Shown here: one piece after another, positions 13,678 through 16,232 of the stretch
Position numbering within the stretch: the first letter of the stretch is position 1
Layout: each line of letters begins with the position of its first letter
Source of the DNA: Pseudomonadota bacterium
GTDB lineage: Bacteria > Pseudomonadota > Alphaproteobacteria > Rhizobiales > Xanthobacteraceae
Assembly (NCBI GenBank): GCA_023387555.1
Contig: JAEWHY010000247.1
Coordinates: 1-16,232, forward strand
Length of the DNA: 16,232 nucleotides
Reading direction: 5' to 3'
Translations under genes and position numbers: made by a program
Notes under the pieces: model-generated
Seen by the model: only the letters and a program-made list of their open reading frames with translations
Told to the model about the DNA's origin: nothing
Databases searched by the model: none

Positions 13678-13815
13678 ATCCGGGGACACGCGGAGGTCAT
13701 CGACCCGGATGCAGTGAAGGGTGAGAGATGCAGCCAGCGCAGCGCGGCGGATAACGCCCACTCGCTGGCTGTCATTCTCTAAACGTCTCCAGCCAGAAAC
13801 GCCGCGTCCCCGGAT
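13678..13815. repeat. Nested inverted repeat, about 138 bp
   Basis: The outer arms are ATCCGGGGAC-AC-GCGG (13678-13693) and CCGCGTCCCCGGAT (13802-13815), 14 bp complementary with a 2-base insertion. An inner stem pairs 13724-13739 with 13763-13780: CAGCCAGCG with CGCTGGCTG, plus ATG/CAT and AGAG/CTCT across two single-base bulges. A small GGCG/CGCC stem closes the loop. It ends 2 bp before the tctC-like stop. It may be the terminator for the minus-strand operon or a small non-coding mobile remnant; no clear target-site duplication was seen. Confidence 0.5.
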
Positions 13816-13817
13816 TG

Positions 13818-14834
13818 CTATTGCAGCGGGATCTTGGCGGCCCTGATGACCTTGCCCCATTTCTCGATATCGGCGGCAACCAGTTTGCGGAAAGCCTCCG
13901 GGCTTTCATCGGTGATGATGTCCATGCCGTCCCGCGCGAACCCGGCTTTCACATCGTCCATCGCGAGCGCCTTGATCAGTGCGGCGTGCAGCTTTTTCGC
14001 CACGTCAGGAGGCGTCTTCCCGGGCGCGAACACGCCGACCCAGACCACGAGTTCGACATTCTTGATACCGGCTTCTGCCATGGTCTGCACGTTGGGCATG
14101 CGCTTCTGGCGTTCGGGCGTGTCGACGGCGATCGCCTTGAGCTTTCCGCCCTCGACCATCGGCAATGCGACTGAAGGTCCGGCTACGATGAGATCGACGT
14201 GGCCGCCGATCACATCGGTGACGACCTGCGAAGAACCCTTGTAGGGAATATGCACCAGTTCGATATCGGCGGCCTGCTTGAACAATTCCACCGCCAGATG
14301 CGCGACCGAGCCGACGCCGCCGGATCCGAATGTGAGCGGCTTGCCTTCTTTCGCACGCGCCTTTGCGAGCGCGATGAACTCCGTGACGTTATTGGCGGGC
14401 AATTGCGGGTTGATAAGGAAGCTGTTGAATCCGCCGGAGACGATGCGGGTGATGGGCGTGAAATCGTTGAGTGCGTTGTAAGGCAGCGCCTTGTACAAAT
14501 TGGGATTAAAGGCGTGCGTACCAAGCGTGCCCGCCATCAGCGTATAACCGTCGGGCGCCGCCTTTGCGACGAATTCAGCGCCGATGATGCCGGCGGCGCC
14601 AGGCTTGCTTTCGATCAGCAGGGGTTGACCAAGGATCGCACCGACGGGATCGGCGAGGCGGCGCATCGCAAGGTCTGGTGGCGTACCGGGCGCGAAACCG
14701 AGGATGACCCGCATCGGCTTGTCAGGATAATTCTGTGCCGCTGCATTGGTGGAAAAAACTGCCGCGGCGGCAAAGGCGCCGATCATCATCGCCGGAAGCA
14801 CGCGCGCGCCGCGCGGCTTTAATAAACAGTCCAT
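13818..14834 (-). CDS. TctC/Bug-family periplasmic substrate-binding protein
   Basis: This 338-residue protein is of the tripartite tricarboxylate transporter receptor (TctC/Bug) family, which binds carboxylated small molecules in the periplasm. A Sec signal peptide covers residues 1-33 with cleavage after TNAAA. The mature N-terminus is QNYPDKPMRVILGFAPG, followed by KPGAAGIIGAEFVAKAAPDGYTLMAG and IPYKGSSQVVTDVIGGHVDL, all classic for the family. The usual GGPTD loop is GTPPD here, a small variation in the ligand region. The start is ATG 14834 with AGGAAA upstream. It follows the DUF3237 gene by 43 bp. No TctA or TctB membrane genes are in the window, so it is an orphan receptor, as is frequent in alpha- and betaproteobacteria. 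Its ligand may relate to the same pathway. Confidence 0.93.
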   Translation of the reverse strand: MDCLLKPRGARVLPAMMIGAFAAAAVFSTNAAAQNYPDKPMRVILGFAPGTPPDLAMRRLADPVGAILGQPLLIESKPGAAGIIGAEFVAKAAPDGYTLMAGTLGTHAFNPNLYKALPYNALNDFTPITRIVSGGFNSFLINPQLPANNVTEFIALAKARAKEGKPLTFGSGGVGSVAHLAVELFKQAADIELVHIPYKGSSQVVTDVIGGHVDLIVAGPSVALPMVEGGKLKAIAVDTPERQKRMPNVQTMAEAGIKNVELVVWVGVFAPGKTPPDVAKKLHAALIKALAMDDVKAGFARDGMDIITDESPEAFRKLVAADIEKWGKVIRAAKIPLQ

Positions 14835-14877
14835 GTCGTTTCCTCAGTCGTTTTTTCATTTCGTTCAGTGGAATTGG

Positions 14878-15345
14878 CTAGAGCACTTGATAATAGCGGA
14901 TCTTGTTCCCCTTTTCGTCGCGCGCGCCAGCCCCGATGAAGACATGTCTGGTCAGCCAGTCATGCTTGCCGGGCGGCGTCTCGAATGTCGGGGTGCAGCG
15001 GAAGTAATAGAGCGACGGATCGACGATGTCGCCGGGGGCGAGTTTATAGAGGCGATCCATGACGTCCGGCGGACCGTGCCGATACCCGCGGTTCTGGATG
15101 TAGATCAGCGTGCCGTCGTCTTCCTGCATGAAGTAGCGTGCGTCAAAGCTGAACACGCCGTCGGCGCGGACGTGCGGAAACTCGCCGCCGTGATTGAGCA
15201 CCTTGCCGCGCAAGCGCGGTCCTTCGAACTCGCCCTCGAGCACCGGGACGGAGAGCCGCGCACCGCCGACGGGGGGATTTTCCATGCGCAGCCGCGGCGC
15301 GAGCTTCAGACGCGTCTCGAACACGAATTCAAGTCGGGGTTCCAA
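14878..15345 (-). CDS. DUF3237 (UPF0311) family protein
   Basis: This 155-residue cytoplasmic protein matches the DUF3237/UPF0311 pattern: LEFVFETRLKLAPRL, then LEGEFEGPRLRGKVLNHGGEF, FDARYFMQEDDGTLIYIQNRG, and a C-terminal YFRCTPTFETPPGKHDWL with VFIGAGARD. The biochemical role of the family is not established as far as I know; members often sit in aromatic or hydroxy-acid degradation clusters. The frame is open to 15555, and ATG 15417 is possible. However, a perfect GGAGG (15356-15352) lies six bases before a TTG at 15345, and this start gives the usual family length. I therefore prefer TTG 15345. It is first in an operon with the tctC-like gene and divergent from the enoyl-CoA hydratase. 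Confidence 0.88.
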   Translation of the reverse strand: MEPRLEFVFETRLKLAPRLRMENPPVGGARLSVPVLEGEFEGPRLRGKVLNHGGEFPHVRADGVFSFDARYFMQEDDGTLIYIQNRGYRHGPPDVMDRLYKLAPGDIVDPSLYYFRCTPTFETPPGKHDWLTRHVFIGAGARDEKGNKIRYYQVL

Positions 15346-15351
15346 GGCGAT

Positions 15352-15356
15352 CCTCC
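15352..15356 (-). promoter_or_regulatory. Shine-Dalgarno site that decides the DUF3237 start
   Basis: GGAGG on the minus strand is 6 nt before the TTG at 15345. The upstream ATG at 15417 has only an AGGCGG-like sequence. This supports a TTG start and a leader that begins further upstream. Confidence 0.55.
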
Positions 15357-15510
15357 AAGGGTCATCACTTGCACATGCGTTACGCTGCGCATTGGAGCTG
15401 AAGGTATCTGTCGCCATGGCCGCCTGCAATGATGCGATCTGAGCAGCGTGTGTCGTTGGGCACCGCCCTGATGGGCCGCCGCGCGTGTTCGTGGGACGTG
15501 CGCTGGCGAT

Positions 15511-15580
15511 TGATGCAGAGCCATGGGCATGTCTTACTTCGCCGGTGGCGTCCATTGCTGCGATCCGGCATGATGCAGAG
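15511..15580. repeat. Direct repeat TGATGCAGAG, exactly 60 bp apart
   Basis: TGATGCAGAG occurs at 15511-15520 and 15571-15580 in the divergent gap between the DUF3237 and enoyl-CoA hydratase genes. It may be a phased regulatory site or chance. No other feature was recognised in 15346-15601, and no copy of the TCAAG/CTTGA operator is present. Confidence 0.3.
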
Positions 15581-15601
15581 GTTCGGGGTTGGGAGCGCTT
15601 G

Positions 15602-16232
15602 GTGGGACAGATCGACGAGGTGTTGCACGGTCAGGTGCTGATCGTGCGGCTGGCCGGCAGCGGCGCGAATGCGATCACGCGCGACATGGCCGTATCCCTG
15701 GCGGAAATTGTCGGCCGCGCCGAACAGTCCCGCAATGTTCGCGCTTTGCTGATTGCCGGCGATGGCAATAATTTCTGCGCCGGCTCCAACATCGCCGAAC
15801 TGGCGCAGTTGCGTGACGAGGGGAGGGGGCCGGGTCCTCTGCTCGAGGCCGAGGCAAGGGCGTTTCAGGCGATCGCAGATCTCGACTTGCCGACAGTAGC
15901 GGCAATCCAGGGCGTCACGATGGGCGGTGGATTGGAGCTTGCCCTGTGCTGCGACTTCATCGTGGCCGCCGAGGACGCGCGCATTTCGTTTCCGGAGATT
16001 TTCCTCGGTGTGTTTCCCGCGCTTGGCGGAACAGTGCGGTTGCAGCAACGCATCGGCGAAGGCCGCGCCCGCGAAATGCTGATGCTGGGCCGTGAGCTTG
16101 ACGGCAAGCAGGCCTGCGCGTGGGGCCTTGTGACGCGTGCCGTTCCCCGGACCGATGTCTACGCCGAGGCGCTCGCGCTCGCGGAACGGCTCGCCGCAGC
16201 GCCGACGGGCGCCATCGGCGAAATCAAGACGT
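15602..16232 (+). CDS. Enoyl-CoA hydratase/isomerase (3' end off the window)
   Basis: This crotonase-fold protein has 210 codons visible before the right edge. The oxyanion-hole segments are FCAGSNIAEL (58-67) and GVTMGGGLELALCCDF (104-119). E112 and E132 (in SFPEIFLGVFPALGGTVRL) correspond to the two catalytic glutamates of rat enoyl-CoA hydratase, so hydratase activity is likely. AGSNI in place of the usual AGAD is a small difference. The frame is open from 15443, and GTG codons at 15485, 15491 and 15545 and a TTG at 15599 are possible starts. GTG 15602 has GGGAG six bases upstream and gives a normal N-terminal length, so I chose it. It suggests that the end of the pathway passes through a CoA thioester. 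Confidence 0.88.
   Translation, partial: MGQIDEVLHGQVLIVRLAGSGANAITRDMAVSLAEIVGRAEQSRNVRALLIAGDGNNFCAGSNIAELAQLRDEGRGPGPLLEAEARAFQAIADLDLPTVAAIQGVTMGGGLELALCCDFIVAAEDARISFPEIFLGVFPALGGTVRLQQRIGEGRAREMLMLGRELDGKQACAWGLVTRAVPRTDVYAEALALAERLAAAPTGAIGEIKT

Larger units (their letters stand above)
13479..13817. other. Convergent intergenic region, no gene seen
   Basis: This 339-bp stretch separates livM from the tctC-like gene. It holds the livM terminator hairpin at its left end and a long nested inverted repeat at its right end. The middle (13510-13677) has no recognised gene or repeat other than a small TGCAA-CGCA-TTGCA dyad. Open frames crossing it are antisense to livM or to the tctC-like gene and have no family resemblance. 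Confidence 0.6.

Noticed and set aside
13480..13815. CRISPR array or tandem repeat array
   Set aside because: The repeats are inverted, not direct, and no regularly spaced units exist.
13588..13860. 90-codon minus-strand frame in the convergent gap
   Set aside because: It overlaps the end of the tctC-like gene in another frame and crosses the inverted repeat; no ribosome site or homology.

Overview
The window is a piece of a GC-rich chromosome or large replicon. Codon use, leucine/isoleucine/valine-type ABC transporters, a TctC/Bug-type binding protein and CoxG/M/S/L-type genes suggest an alphaproteobacterium, probably of the Hyphomicrobiales (Bradyrhizobium/Xanthobacter-like). This is an inference from style and gene content, not a sequence match. 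There are no rRNA, tRNA, phage, transposase or CRISPR signals.

Layout. (1) 1-1542, minus strand: a DUF2817/M14-like zinc hydrolase followed by an XRE-cupin regulator whose 3' end is cut by the window edge. (2) 1874-6908, plus strand: a tight five-gene operon with a CoxG-like SRPBCC protein, the FAD (M), 2x[2Fe-2S] (S) and molybdopterin (L) subunits of a xanthine-oxidase-family hydroxylase, and a PuuE-like allantoinase/polysaccharide-deacetylase-fold hydrolase. (3) 6924-9119, minus strand: an HpaB-type FADH2-dependent monooxygenase and a LivF ATPase. (4) 9475-13478, plus strand: a LivK-type binding protein, LivG, LivH and LivM. (5) 13818-15345, minus strand: a DUF3237 protein and an orphan TctC/Bug binding protein. 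(6) 15602-end, plus strand: an enoyl-CoA hydratase cut by the right edge.

How it fits together. Blocks 1-4 look like one catabolic regulon. An ABC importer brings in a substrate. A molybdenum hydroxylase (oxygen from water) and an HpaB-type monooxygenase (oxygen from O2) oxidise it. A cyclic-amide-type hydrolase and a zinc hydrolase then open or trim it. This suggests a nitrogen heterocycle or related aromatic, but the substrate cannot be read from the sequence.

The most notable signal is non-coding. A 25-bp composite element, three half-sites arranged TCAAR-N3-CTTGA-N7-TCAAR, occurs in the control regions of block 1, block 2 and block 3, with a weaker copy (13 of 15 half-site bases) upstream of block 4. 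In the first three it lies over the -35 region and spacer of plausible sigma-70 promoters, with the -35 hexamer in the same register each time. The simplest reading is that the XRE-cupin protein in block 1 binds these sites and controls the whole set, including itself. Blocks 5-6 lack the element and may belong to a different unit.
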